Part shown: piece by piece, positions 14,963-23,068 of the stretch
Layout of the letters: each line of letters starts with the position of its first letter
Numbering within the stretch: position 1 is the first letter of the stretch
Notes under the pieces: generated by a model
The model's input: the letters and a program-made list of their open reading frames with translations, nothing else
What the model was told of the DNA's origin: nothing
The model's database searches: none
Source: Lachnoclostridium sp.
GTDB taxonomy: Bacteria > Bacillota > Clostridia > Lachnospirales > Lachnospiraceae
DNA: 38,264 nt
NCBI GenBank assembly: GCA_023664665.1
Contig: JAMPEY010000007.1
Coordinates: 78,899 to 117,162, forward strand
Reading direction: 5' to 3'
Translations under genes and position numbers: made by a program

Positions 14963-16041
14963 ATGAAACCTCCTTTCCCGGATTTCACATAACATCTGCG
15001 CACATAGGCAAGTAAAGGTGCAAATTCCTCGTCAACCGCATAATCTTCAAAATAAATCCTCACTTCCCCCGGATGATGCAGAATCATATATTCTTTTTCG
15101 CTGCACAGGGGCTTTAATCCGGTAAAAAAATACCCCAGCTTTGTCAGTTCTTCATACGCCCATGGCGCATAAGCATCGCTGCAGTTTAAGAAAATGTTAG
15201 CGGTCTGCCTGCCCGACAGCGGATACTTTTTATGCAATTCACATATGGCTGTAGGCAAATCCGCGCCAATGCCATAAACATAAATTTCCAGACTACTCTG
15301 TACACTATCATTGCAGTAACCGATATCGCTGGCCAAGGGCAGATTTTCCCCTTTCGTCCGCCTTCCCGTAGCCAGCTGACAGCCTGCTCCCAATCTGTCA
15401 TAAATGCGGTAGCAGTATGCCCTGTGTTCCTGCGGAGCATAGACAATGCCCGCATTTTGCTTTCCTGTCATCCGAATCTGGACGCCCTGGGAGTGTTTTG
15501 TGTTTTTGCCGTTATGATAAGAATGTGTGATTTTATCCATGTCAAACACATTTAACACAAATCCGCAGGCATGAAGCCCCAGACGCCCCAAAAGCCGCTG
15601 GGTCACATCATGAAACAATACCGGAAGACAAAAGGCTGCCGAATAGGAACGGGACAGCAAAATCTCCATGCCATATTCAAAAAAGGGCATTGCCAGACCA
15701 TATCCCCGATATTTCTTTCTGAAAATCTCGGACGCCACCTCGCACATGGTTTCCTCCGGATAAAACTCTTTCAATATCAGTATTCCGGCGATTTCTCCCG
15801 ACTTGGTTTCCGCCACCAGAAAGGTAATGTGACCGCTTTTTGATTCTTTTTGTATGTACTCGGGACAGTAAAATCCTCTTTTAAAATAAGTCTCCCCATA
15901 CTCATCCCTGATGCAGGCAATCATCCCTTCTTCATCTCCCATAAGATACTGCCTAAGCGTCACGGTCAGTATTCTGCCCTCATTATTCTTAAGAGATATT
16001 TGCTTTAGGGAAGGTCCGCTTCCCTGCGCATTACCGCTCAT
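14959..16041 (-). CDS. GNAT-like protein linked to a partner-switching module
   Basis: A 360-residue soluble protein. The N-terminal half resembles a GNAT acetyltransferase: ITFLVAETKSGEIAGILILKE followed by VASEIFRKKYRGYGLAMPFFEYG, the acetyl-CoA-binding beta-strand and loop region, though the R-x-x-G-x-G motif is RKKYRGYGLA. The C-terminal half (about 190-360) is unassigned, with several Cys and Tyr residues. It is fused by ATGA overlaps to the STAS gene before and the sensor phosphatase after, so the three are translated in a coupled manner. Its substrate is unknown; a role in signalling by the module is inferred only from position. Confidence 0.6.
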   Translation of the reverse strand: MSGNAQGSGPSLKQISLKNNEGRILTVTLRQYLMGDEEGMIACIRDEYGETYFKRGFYCPEYIQKESKSGHITFLVAETKSGEIAGILILKEFYPEETMCEVASEIFRKKYRGYGLAMPFFEYGMEILLSRSYSAAFCLPVLFHDVTQRLLGRLGLHACGFVLNVFDMDKITHSYHNGKNTKHSQGVQIRMTGKQNAGIVYAPQEHRAYCYRIYDRLGAGCQLATGRRTKGENLPLASDIGYCNDSVQSSLEIYVYGIGADLPTAICELHKKYPLSGRQTANIFLNCSDAYAPWAYEELTKLGYFFTGLKPLCSEKEYMILHHPGEVRIYFEDYAVDEEFAPLLAYVRRCYVKSGKGGFI

Positions 16042-16349
16042 CGGATGTTCAGGATATCATTAAAGCCCGTAATTTCAAATACTTCCATAATATCCTCCCC
16101 CACATGGCAGACACTCATGTTTCCCTGCTTTGCTTTCATCTTTTTGGAAATAAAAAGCAGCACTCTTAAGCCCGCGGATGACACATATTCCAACTGCTCC
16201 ATGTCAATCTGTAAATCCGTGACATCCTGAATCTCTTTTTCCGCTATTTCCTGAAGCTGCGGCGCAGTGGATGTTTCCAATCTGCCCTCAAGCTTTATGA
16301 TAAGGTTTTCCCCGTCTTTTTGTAATTCTATTTTCATGTTTATTTCCAT
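16038..16349 (-). CDS. STAS-domain anti-sigma factor antagonist
   Basis: A 103-residue single STAS domain. The regulatory serine sits in the family motif YVSSAGLRVLL. In partner switching the unphosphorylated form binds an RsbW/SpoIIAB-like kinase and frees its target; phosphorylation by the kinase and dephosphorylation by an SpoIIE-type phosphatase set the state. Both opposing activities are predicted in the protein at 12410-14962. ATG at 16349 is preceded by AAAGGAACGA; ATG at residue 5 is an alternative. No sigma factor is encoded nearby, so the final output may not be transcription. Confidence 0.9.
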   Translation of the reverse strand: MEINMKIELQKDGENLIIKLEGRLETSTAPQLQEIAEKEIQDVTDLQIDMEQLEYVSSAGLRVLLFISKKMKAKQGNMSVCHVGEDIMEVFEITGFNDILNIR

Positions 16350-16372
16350 TCGTTCCTTTCTGTATTATTTTT

Positions 16373-16645
16373 TCAGGAATTATCCCATGCGGGTTTCCGC
16401 TCAAAGCCTATATGATAGGTCACTTTTTCCATTGTCAGTTCATGTTCCCCCAGCATATAGCGCCCAATCGAAATATCTTTTCCCAAGATAACCCCTTTCG
16501 GATAGTCGGTAAGACATCTGTTCAAAAGCGCAGCCTGTTCTTCCCTGCCCTGATCCGAAAGGGGATTGTTGGGGTTGATGCTTCCGATGGGAACCATCTT
16601 AATATAATGGATATCCGCTAAAGCAGCTTTTTCCCTCTTATCCAT
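16373..16645 (-). CDS. Hypothetical protein, 90 residues
   Basis: I do not recognise this protein. From the start at 16645 (AAGGGG eight to nine bases upstream) it reads MDKREKAALADIHYIKMVPI, then a segment SINPNNPLSDQGREEQAALL and a C-terminal part with HELTMEKVTYHIGFERKP. It is charged, soluble and without repeats. Its start overlaps the end of the DUF2589 gene by codons in another frame, and it precedes the STAS gene by about 20 bp. The position suggests it belongs to the same transcript and may connect the two halves of the cluster. Confidence 0.6.
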   Translation of the reverse strand: MDKREKAALADIHYIKMVPIGSINPNNPLSDQGREEQAALLNRCLTDYPKGVILGKDISIGRYMLGEHELTMEKVTYHIGFERKPAWDNS

Positions 16646-16667
16646 GCATGCACCCCTTATCCATGAT

Positions 16668-17780
16668 TTACTGCTGTGCCTGTGCACTGCCGGAAGCCGC
16701 ATTGTTATACTCTTCCTTCTTGTCAAACAGCTCTTTCTCAATTTCGTCCACTCGGGTCTGTGCCGTTACCGCACCGTTCTGCGCCTGTGCGATTGTGGCA
16801 TAATACTGTTCACCGGAAGCATAATCCTGCACTTCTTTGTCCTTCCATGCCTTCAAAGCAAACAATGTTGATACTTCCGACTCACCGGCCTGCCCACTGT
16901 CAACAATCATTCTAATGACATCTGCCACCTGATTCTGCATGTTATCCCAGCTTTGGATAGCAGGCTGCGCTTTCTTTTCATAGTCTTCCGCCTCTTTCGC
17001 CCCCTCATCTGTTTCTACATTGACGCCGTTTAAATACTTGGTCATTTCCGCCCGGTAAACATTCTGCTGGACGCTTGCACTACGCTTTAACTGCACAATA
17101 TTTTGGTCCAGTTTCTCCCTTGCCGCGGACAGACGGTTTTCTATCTGTGAAATCTCCTGCCGAAGCTGCTTTAACCTTTCCGCCTTTGCCTTGGATGCAT
17201 CCGGCAGCGCCTGTCCGTTGGCGTCCCTTAATGTTGAGCCGATTAAGGCAGGCGCAACATTCGCCGCCATCATATCCAAAACTCTTGCCAGACCTTCGGG
17301 AGTGCCGTGGTTGGTTGCCCTCACATCCACATGGTACTTAGCGGAATTATCCGTGCTTCTGGTATTGCTCTGATGCGCGCTGACACTGCCACTGATATCC
17401 ACCTTTGCACAGAAAAATCTGGCGGAAGCCGTCACTGTTGCGCTTTCATCCGCGGAGCTTTCGGATTTCTGACTTTGCTTCACTTCCATATCAAAAGTAA
17501 TGTTGACCTCATCCACCTGCAAATTAGGAATGGGCACGATGGATAAAAGGGGCACTTCCACCCTCATGTCCTCTAAATTGGTGGTGCCGTCATCGTTCTG
17601 ACTGCGCTTCTGATAACCGAATGCTGCCGTACGCAGTTTTCCGTCATTGGTAAAACCCACCCGGTCAATAAAGTTTGCGGTAGTCCCTGCCATCATGGTA
17701 TTGGCATTTGCCGCTGCCGACAAAGGCCCTCCGATAAGCTGTTCCATATTTAAACCTGAAAATTCCTGTCCTATTGCCAT
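16668..17780 (-). CDS. DUF2589-family protein with C-terminal coiled coil
   Basis: A 370-residue soluble protein. Residues 1-200 match the uncharacterised DUF2589 family: an N-terminal helical LIGGPLSAAANANTMMAG region, the core VEVPLLSIVPIPNLQVDEV and a beta-rich part with VDISGSVSAHQ. Residues about 185-370 are predicted coiled coil ending in an Ala/Gln-rich tail. A second family member is encoded at 18292-19161 with the same VPLLSIVP core, so the two may form a hetero-oligomer. ATG at 17780 is chosen over GTG at 17789 because GGAAGG is well placed. No signal peptide. Function unknown. Confidence 0.75.
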   Translation of the reverse strand: MAIGQEFSGLNMEQLIGGPLSAAANANTMMAGTTANFIDRVGFTNDGKLRTAAFGYQKRSQNDDGTTNLEDMRVEVPLLSIVPIPNLQVDEVNITFDMEVKQSQKSESSADESATVTASARFFCAKVDISGSVSAHQSNTRSTDNSAKYHVDVRATNHGTPEGLARVLDMMAANVAPALIGSTLRDANGQALPDASKAKAERLKQLRQEISQIENRLSAAREKLDQNIVQLKRSASVQQNVYRAEMTKYLNGVNVETDEGAKEAEDYEKKAQPAIQSWDNMQNQVADVIRMIVDSGQAGESEVSTLFALKAWKDKEVQDYASGEQYYATIAQAQNGAVTAQTRVDEIEKELFDKKEEYNNAASGSAQAQQ

Positions 17781-17825
17781 AAATTTCACCTTCCTTTTTT
17801 ATCCTTTTATTCTCCAACAATGAAT

Positions 17826-17890
17826 GAATCCCTACAGATTCGGTGACTTGGATTTTCTAAGGTCAGGTTCTTTCGGACCTTAAAAAATCT
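17826..17890 (-). repeat. Short relative of the structured repeat found around the GH43 gene
   Basis: The segment shares GAATC...AGATTCGG, GACTTGGATTTTC and TAAGGTC...GACCTTA with the 126-bp repeats at 36304 and 38031 but lacks their middle hairpins. It contains a hairpin TAAGGTC/GACCTTA with a ten- to eleven-base loop. It lies just upstream of the DUF2589 gene at 16668-17780. Confidence 0.6.
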
Positions 17891-17958
17891 TTTTTAAATG
17901 ACACTGATAATTTGTTTTTTAAATCTCTTGTAACCAAGCGCATTTTCCGATATTATGA

Positions 17959-18005
17959 CATTTGTGTCATTCAAGTCATTTGTGTCATAACATCACAGGT
18001 GTCAG
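17959..18005. promoter_or_regulatory. Three tandem 12-bp repeats, possible operator
   Basis: CATTTGTGTCAT occurs at 17959-17970 and 17977-17988, and a weaker copy CACAGGTGTCAG at 17994-18005, spaced 17-18 bp. The first two also form inverted arms TGACA/TGTCA. Spaced direct repeats are the kind of site LytTR-type regulators bind, and such a regulator is encoded at 20400-21107. The site is about 180-230 bp upstream of the DUF2589 gene start at 17780. Confidence 0.4.
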
Positions 18006-18008
18006 TAT

Positions 18009-18317
18009 TTAGGGATAAGGATATTGTCCTATCCGCCACAATATTTTTAAAAAATCCCATATCCTTTGCAGAATCTGCCTGCCGTAATTTCTGCAAAAAC
18101 TTTGTTTTCCGCTATACGGAGCAGCTTCATACGCCGTAACGGTAATACTGTCCACCCACAGCAGCCTCCCCGAAACCGTCTCTCCCTCACCCAGCAGCTT
18201 CAGATTGCAATCCGGTATCATTTCCGCCAAATATTGCTCCAACAGTTCACGGGTTATGAGCTGTTCCTCTTCCTCTTGGGATTTTTCAAACTTACTCATA
18301 ATCCTTTTCCAGACCAT
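18009..18317 (-). CDS. Hypothetical protein, 102 residues
   Basis: Not recognised. The N-terminal half is acidic and helical (SKFEKSQEEEEQLITRELLEQYLAEM). The middle resembles a small beta domain (LKLLGEGETVSGRLLWVDSI) and the last 25 residues are basic-aromatic (RQILQRIWDFLKILWRIGQ), amphipathic rather than a clear membrane span. The start at 18317 has GGAG seven bases upstream; ATG at 18299 is an alternative. It overlaps the end of the preceding DUF2589 gene, so the two are coupled. Confidence 0.6.
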   Translation of the reverse strand: MVWKRIMSKFEKSQEEEEQLITRELLEQYLAEMIPDCNLKLLGEGETVSGRLLWVDSITVTAYEAAPYSGKQSFCRNYGRQILQRIWDFLKILWRIGQYPYP

Positions 18318-19161
18318 ATCGAATCTCCATATTCATGATTTTTTCCTGATATTCCATGATACGGTTGACTATATTGGACTGCGCCATGGAGTATTTATCT
18401 TTGTCAAATTCATAAGTGGCCTCCTCAAAGGCGTCCTTACTGATCTGATGCAATCTCTCCTGTTCTGCCATCATATCCGATATCTTCCGGTGGAGCTGCT
18501 TTAGCTTACTGATTTTTGCCTTAAGCTTCTTGGTTTCCTGTACCATATTCTTTTGGGCTTCGGAGCCTAAGTCCCCGCTTACCGCCACCGGCGTGGTATC
18601 CAGCTTCTTTGCCACCTGATTGGTGCTTAGGGCGTCAGTCAGACGCAGGATGCCTTCTGTGGCAGGAAGAGTTGATATCTGCAGCTTATAGGATACCTTG
18701 GGCAAAAAATCGCTGTCCCTCTGCATGGGGGAACAGATTCGGGCATTGATTTTTGTTTCCCCTGTCTCCTTGTCGCACACCGCCTTTACCTCTGTGGAAA
18801 AATCGATTTCCGCCTTTTCCACATTCAGATTTGCTACGGGAACAATGGATAAAAGCGGCACCTGTACCTGCAGGGTGTCCACACTGTATCCCTCTTCCCC
18901 CTCCGCCCTGACCTGATCGTAGGCTACATTGATATTGTTCAGGTGAATGGTTTCCTCCTGCCCGTTCTGTTTTGAGGTTCCCATACTTTTGATGGCGTCG
19001 ATAATCTGCGCCCGTAACTGATGGTTGGATCTTGCCAGTGCATGCAAAGGCGCATAAACCAAGTCATCCAATAAGATAAACTCGTTGTCCACTATTTGCG
19101 CCGCACCTTTTTTCTCCTCCCCATCAGCCTCGTCGTTTAAATTTCCTGTCCTATAAGGCAT
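18292..19161 (-). CDS. DUF2589-family protein, second copy
   Basis: A 289-residue soluble protein. The N-terminus is polar and acidic. The DUF2589 core covers about 35-200, with FILLDDLVYAPLHALARSNH, VQVPLLSIVPVANLNVEKAE and IDFSTEV, parallel to the copy at 16668-17780. The C-terminal 100 residues form a coiled coil. ATG at 19161 is chosen because GGAGG lies eight bases upstream; a GTG in frame at 19185 is less likely. It follows the endolysin gene by 41 bp and overlaps the 18009 gene. The two DUF2589 copies differ strongly outside the core, so the duplication is old. Confidence 0.75.
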   Translation of the reverse strand: MPYRTGNLNDEADGEEKKGAAQIVDNEFILLDDLVYAPLHALARSNHQLRAQIIDAIKSMGTSKQNGQEETIHLNNINVAYDQVRAEGEEGYSVDTLQVQVPLLSIVPVANLNVEKAEIDFSTEVKAVCDKETGETKINARICSPMQRDSDFLPKVSYKLQISTLPATEGILRLTDALSTNQVAKKLDTTPVAVSGDLGSEAQKNMVQETKKLKAKISKLKQLHRKISDMMAEQERLHQISKDAFEEATYEFDKDKYSMAQSNIVNRIMEYQEKIMNMEIRYGLEKDYE

Positions 19162-19202
19162 TCCTGCTTCCTCCTCGTCCAACACAGCCCTTTGCTCTCA
19201 GG

Positions 19203-20321
19203 CTATTTTAAAAACAGCGCTCTTTCTTCCTGTCTTCTTCTGACAAGCCCCGGCAGTTCCTTTCCGCCGCCCTTATTATATAAAAGCAGCTTGTCCGCTA
19301 CCGTGGGAGCATCCCTGCCTGTCACCAGTTTCTGCAGATTTCCGTTTCCGCAGTTATAACAAAAACTGGTAAGGGCATCAAATTGATTCTGATTCAGCGG
19401 GAAAGTAATCTGCCCCTTCTTTACGCAGGCATTTACATAGCCGGCATATTTCTGCACATCCTTCTTCAGAAGCTCCTTTGCCTCCTCTTGAGAAGCCAGT
19501 CTGTCACCCTCTTTGACTCCTTCCGTATGTCCATAACCGATCGTCCACACTCCCGCGGGACATTTGTATGCTTCCAGACGGCATCCCTCATATCCGGCTA
19601 TCAGTTCAATTCCATTGACCGATACGGTCATTTCTCCGTTTTGAGGCATCTGTGCTATATTATCTGCCTGTACTGTTTTAACTGCCTGTGCTATATTGGC
19701 TGCCTGCGTTCCCGCAGCTTTGCCATTGTCTGCCGCCACTTTGTCAATGACAGCTTTGCCCATGGCTGCCGCCACTGCCTGCCTGAAGGTATCCATGGTA
19801 TATTCCGTCCCCAAGCCTTTCCAGAGATGCTCCGGGTCGCTGTGCCCCGAGGCAATCCCCCTGCCATGACCCTCCTTATGACTGATAATGACCCCGTCCC
19901 CGAGAGGATTTAATTGATACTGTTTGCAGAGAAACGCAAACAACTCCACGGCTGCGTCATAAGTACGCTTTACCACAGCCATTGCCGCCGCCTGATCTAA
20001 GCATTGAAAGGATGCCCCGCCCGTGTACTTAATGCAGGAGGGCTCACACATCTCCACACCGATATGGGTGCCGTTTCCGTCCCCTCCGCAATGCCATCCT
20101 CTGTGGTCCCACGGCAGTGTCTGGTATACCACCCCCGTATTTCCGTCAATAAAAGCATGGACACAGGCTCTTGCGCTCTCCGCCTTGTTCCAATTTCTCA
20201 CAAACACTTCCGCACTGGGCTGGGGACAGCCTACACTGTGAAGCATCAGCCCCGCCACCTTGATTTTTCTTCCCGCTTTAAAGCAGGGATTGTTGGTTAA
20301 TATGCTTTCTCTTAATTCCAT
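19203..20321 (-). CDS. Two-domain endolysin: N-acetylmuramoyl-L-alanine amidase plus GH24 lysozyme
   Basis: A 372-residue peptidoglycan hydrolase. The N-terminal amidase_2/PGRP-type domain (about 20-180) has the likely zinc ligands H28 (LMLHSVG), H148 (ISHKEGHG) and D162 (SDPE), cutting the stem peptide from MurNAc. An Ala/Lys-rich linker (185-230) leads to a phage-type lysozyme domain (235-372) with catalytic E245 in GYEGCRLEAY and TIGYGHT (260-266), cutting the glycan strand. There is no signal peptide or holin nearby. Two activities in one chain are typical of phage lysins, but the neighbours are DUF2589 genes and a LytTR regulator, not phage structural genes. Confidence 0.88.
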   Translation of the reverse strand: MELRESILTNNPCFKAGRKIKVAGLMLHSVGCPQPSAEVFVRNWNKAESARACVHAFIDGNTGVVYQTLPWDHRGWHCGGDGNGTHIGVEMCEPSCIKYTGGASFQCLDQAAAMAVVKRTYDAAVELFAFLCKQYQLNPLGDGVIISHKEGHGRGIASGHSDPEHLWKGLGTEYTMDTFRQAVAAAMGKAVIDKVAADNGKAAGTQAANIAQAVKTVQADNIAQMPQNGEMTVSVNGIELIAGYEGCRLEAYKCPAGVWTIGYGHTEGVKEGDRLASQEEAKELLKKDVQKYAGYVNACVKKGQITFPLNQNQFDALTSFCYNCGNGNLQKLVTGRDAPTVADKLLLYNKGGGKELPGLVRRRQEERALFLK

Positions 20322-20399
20322 TCTTTTTTCCTTCCTTTCCGCATGATTTATTCTTATTTATGTAAACCGCACCATGACAGCAATCTATGCCGGCCATAT

Positions 20400-21107
20400 T
20401 CACTGTCCATGCAGCGGCGTCAGCTTTTTCTTGACTTCACTGTACTTTTTTACCGGAATCTGAAGTGTTTCCCCATTGTCCAGCAGTACATAGCATCTGG
20501 CTATTTTTTGAATATGATTCCGATTTACCAGAAAACTCCTGTGTATCCTCACAAATTCCTCCGATACCTCCCGCTCCGATTCTTTCAGGCTTCCTCTTAT
20601 CTCTATGACGCTGTCCGCACAATGCCATAACACATAATTATGTCCCGCTTCCAGATACAAAATTTCCGATTCATGAATGCAAAACCGCCGTTCCAAAGAA
20701 TCTCTAAGCTGATAAATTCTTTCTTCTTCCCCGTTGGAAATATGTATGTGGGGAATCTTAATTCCCGTTGGCAGGACTTCAAGGATCACGGTAATATAAA
20801 ACCACTCTTTCGATAACGCGTCCTCTTGCCTTATGGCGCAATATCTTCCTGCAACTACAGCCACTCTTTCATTTCTGTACATCAGCCTATAGTCTCCATG
20901 AAAAATGCTCCAGACGCCTTTTTGCGGCTTCATAGGGCGGGAACTTCCTCTGCCCGCTTTACTGTTCCTGTACGGAAGCGGACAAATGCATACCATATCG
21001 CTCTCATAAAACGGCAGACGCTTTCCCTGATAAATACATTCCACAACCTGTTGTGCTATTTTTATAAAATTACCCTTTCTTTCCCCCATTTCCCCTGTAT
21101 TCCCCAT
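20400..21107 (-). CDS. LytTR-family transcription regulator without a receiver domain
   Basis: A 235-residue protein. The C-terminal LytTR DNA-binding domain (about 135-235) is clear: EILYLEAGHNYVLWH, EFVRIHRSFLVNRNHIQKI and LDNGETLQIPVKKYSEVKKKL. The N-terminal 130 residues resemble a small sensory domain rather than a receiver: no phospho-acceptor Asp pocket is seen. LytTR regulators often control cell-wall lytic genes and secreted factors, and the endolysin starts about 80 bp downstream. The start is uncertain: ATG at 21107 has a weak ribosome site. A promoter candidate lies at 21145-21173. Confidence 0.8.
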   Translation of the reverse strand: MGNTGEMGERKGNFIKIAQQVVECIYQGKRLPFYESDMVCICPLPYRNSKAGRGSSRPMKPQKGVWSIFHGDYRLMYRNERVAVVAGRYCAIRQEDALSKEWFYITVILEVLPTGIKIPHIHISNGEEERIYQLRDSLERRFCIHESEILYLEAGHNYVLWHCADSVIEIRGSLKESEREVSEEFVRIHRSFLVNRNHIQKIARCYVLLDNGETLQIPVKKYSEVKKKLTPLHGQ

Positions 21108-21144
21108 TCATCTTTTGTATTTGCATTTCCTAACGGATGTCTTT

Positions 21145-21173
21145 ACTATAAAAAAAGCAAGCCTCCCCTGCAA
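21145..21173 (-). promoter_or_regulatory. Candidate SigA promoter for the LytTR-endolysin-DUF2589 genes
   Basis: On the minus strand TTGCAG (21168-21173), 17 bases, TATAGT (21145-21150). It lies about 40 bp upstream of the LytTR start. Confidence 0.5.
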
Positions 21174-21246
21174 TCAATCCGGATAAAACGCCACTAATCG
21201 GGGACAAAAAATCGGTTTACACTGTCGCAATTTCCTAATGATACAA

Positions 21247-21275
21247 AAAAGCCAGCCCGGATACGGCTGGCTTTT
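21247..21275. terminator. Bidirectional Rho-independent terminator
   Basis: AAAAGCCAGCC, a seven-base loop and GGCTGGCTTTT form an 11-bp perfect stem with A and T tracts built in. It ends the ABC exporter operon on the minus strand. Confidence 0.88.
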
Positions 21276-21319
21276 GGTTAAATTTATGATATTCCTCTGA
21301 TTGCCTTGGTTTCCCCCAC

Positions 21320-23068
21320 TTATTGAAATTGGGCATTGTATAACTGGCGGTATACGCCACCCTGCTCCATTAATGTTCTATGAGTGCCCTGCTCTACAAT
21401 CTCTCCCTCATTTACCACAAGGATAATATCCGCATTTTGTATTGTGGAAAGCCTGTGGGCAATCACAAAACAGGTCTTGTGCTGCATGAGGCTGCGCATT
21501 GCCTTCTGAATCTGCTGTTCCGTACGGGTGTCCACATTGGATGTGGCTTCATCAAGAATCAGCATCTTAGCGTCTAAGAGCATGGCTCTTGCAATGGTAA
21601 GAAGCTGTTTCTGCCCTTTTGAAATATTCGTTCCCTCATCGGTAAGCAGCGTATTATATCCGTCAGGCAGGCGCTCAATAAAAGAGTGTATATGCGCCGC
21701 CTTCGCTGCCCGCTTTACTTCCTCTGCGGTAACACCTTCCCTGCCGTAAGCAATGTTTTCATAGACCGTTCCGTAAAACAGCCATATATCCTGCAATACC
21801 ATGGCATATGCCTTTCTGAGACTCCTTCTTTTCAGTGTGCGGATTTCCCTTTCTCCCACGGTAATATTGCCCGATTCCGGGTCATAAAAACGCATCAGCA
21901 GATTGATCAAAGTGGTTTTTCCCGCGCCCGTGGGTCCTACAATCGCAACCAACTGTCCGGGCTCCACCCGAAAACTCAAATCATGAATAACCGGCTGCGC
22001 CGGCCGGTATCCAAACCTTACATGACAAAATTCCACCGGAAATCCCTGAAAAACTCTGTTTTGTACCTCCTCTAATTCTACTGCGTCCGGCGCATCTTCC
22101 TTCTCCGGCTCCTCCTTCAACAGACGGAATACCCTTTCTGCCGCAGCCATTGCAGATTGCAGCTCGCTTATAATATTTGCCGCTTCATTGATGGGACCGG
22201 AAAATTTGCGGGAATACAGCACAAAGGAAGAAATGTTTCCTATGGTCATGCTGCCTGCAAGATAAAGCAGCGCACCCAGCACGCTGATGAGTGACAAGGA
22301 CAGATTATTTACGAAATTTACGCAGGGTCCCACAATACTTCCATAATATTCCGCCCGATAATAAGCGTCCACCGCTTCTTTATTTTTTCCGGCAAAGCGC
22401 CCCATGGTATATTCTTCCCTTCCGTAAGCCTTCAATGTCTTTTGTCCGGAAATCATCTCCTCCACAAAGCCGTTCATTTCCCCCAATTTGGCGGAACGCT
22501 TTCTAAACAGCGGTCTTGTCCTTTTGGTAATCATCTTGGTCAAAAACAGGGAAAGGGGCACGGTAAACGCAAAGACCAGAGACAGCGCCGGCGATATGGT
22601 CAACATCATGACTAACGCTCCCGAAACCGTAATGACAGTGGTCAACAACTGTACCAGATCGTTGGACAAAGAAGCATTGATCGTGTCAATATCATAAGAA
22701 ATCCTGCTGATGATATCTCCGGTCTGGTGAGTGTCAAAATATCCCACAGGCAGAGTCAGCAGTTTCTCGAACACATCCTGACGCATCCGGTACACCACCC
22801 GCCTGCTGACAGTGAGCATCAGAACCTGCAGCAGATATGCCATAACGGCGGAGGCTACATAAAGGACAGCCATCCATGCCGCATAATACCAGACAGTCCC
22901 GAAATCCACCCGGCCTTTTCCGGGTTCAATCGCGCCAATGGCATATCCCGTAAGTCTCGGTCCCATCAGGGCAAAAAGGTTACTCCCAAGGGTACATAAA
23001 AATGCCAAAAACAATAGTCCCTTATCATGCAATATATATTTTGCCAATAACACTCTGTCACTGTTCAT
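21320..23068 (-). CDS. ABC exporter half-transporter, consensus-Walker-B subunit
   Basis: A 582-residue half-transporter: six-helix membrane domain (about 15-310) and nucleotide-binding domain (335-582). Walker A is GPTGAGKTT and Walker B LILDEATSNVD with the catalytic glutamate. The signature is NISKGQKQ instead of LSGGQ. With the partner at 23058-24809, which has a normal signature but an altered Walker B, this gives one normal and one degenerate ATP site. That is the pattern of heterodimeric multidrug exporters such as BmrCD or LmrCD. It overlaps the partner by 11 bp. The substrate is unknown. Confidence 0.9.
   Translation of the reverse strand: MNSDRVLLAKYILHDKGLLFLAFLCTLGSNLFALMGPRLTGYAIGAIEPGKGRVDFGTVWYYAAWMAVLYVASAVMAYLLQVLMLTVSRRVVYRMRQDVFEKLLTLPVGYFDTHQTGDIISRISYDIDTINASLSNDLVQLLTTVITVSGALVMMLTISPALSLVFAFTVPLSLFLTKMITKRTRPLFRKRSAKLGEMNGFVEEMISGQKTLKAYGREEYTMGRFAGKNKEAVDAYYRAEYYGSIVGPCVNFVNNLSLSLISVLGALLYLAGSMTIGNISSFVLYSRKFSGPINEAANIISELQSAMAAAERVFRLLKEEPEKEDAPDAVELEEVQNRVFQGFPVEFCHVRFGYRPAQPVIHDLSFRVEPGQLVAIVGPTGAGKTTLINLLMRFYDPESGNITVGEREIRTLKRRSLRKAYAMVLQDIWLFYGTVYENIAYGREGVTAEEVKRAAKAAHIHSFIERLPDGYNTLLTDEGTNISKGQKQLLTIARAMLLDAKMLILDEATSNVDTRTEQQIQKAMRSLMQHKTCFVIAHRLSTIQNADIILVVNEGEIVEQGTHRTLMEQGGVYRQLYNAQFQ

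Noticed and set aside
19203..20321. Prophage
   Set aside because: A lysin alone is not enough: no capsid, tail, terminase, portal or holin gene is present in the window.
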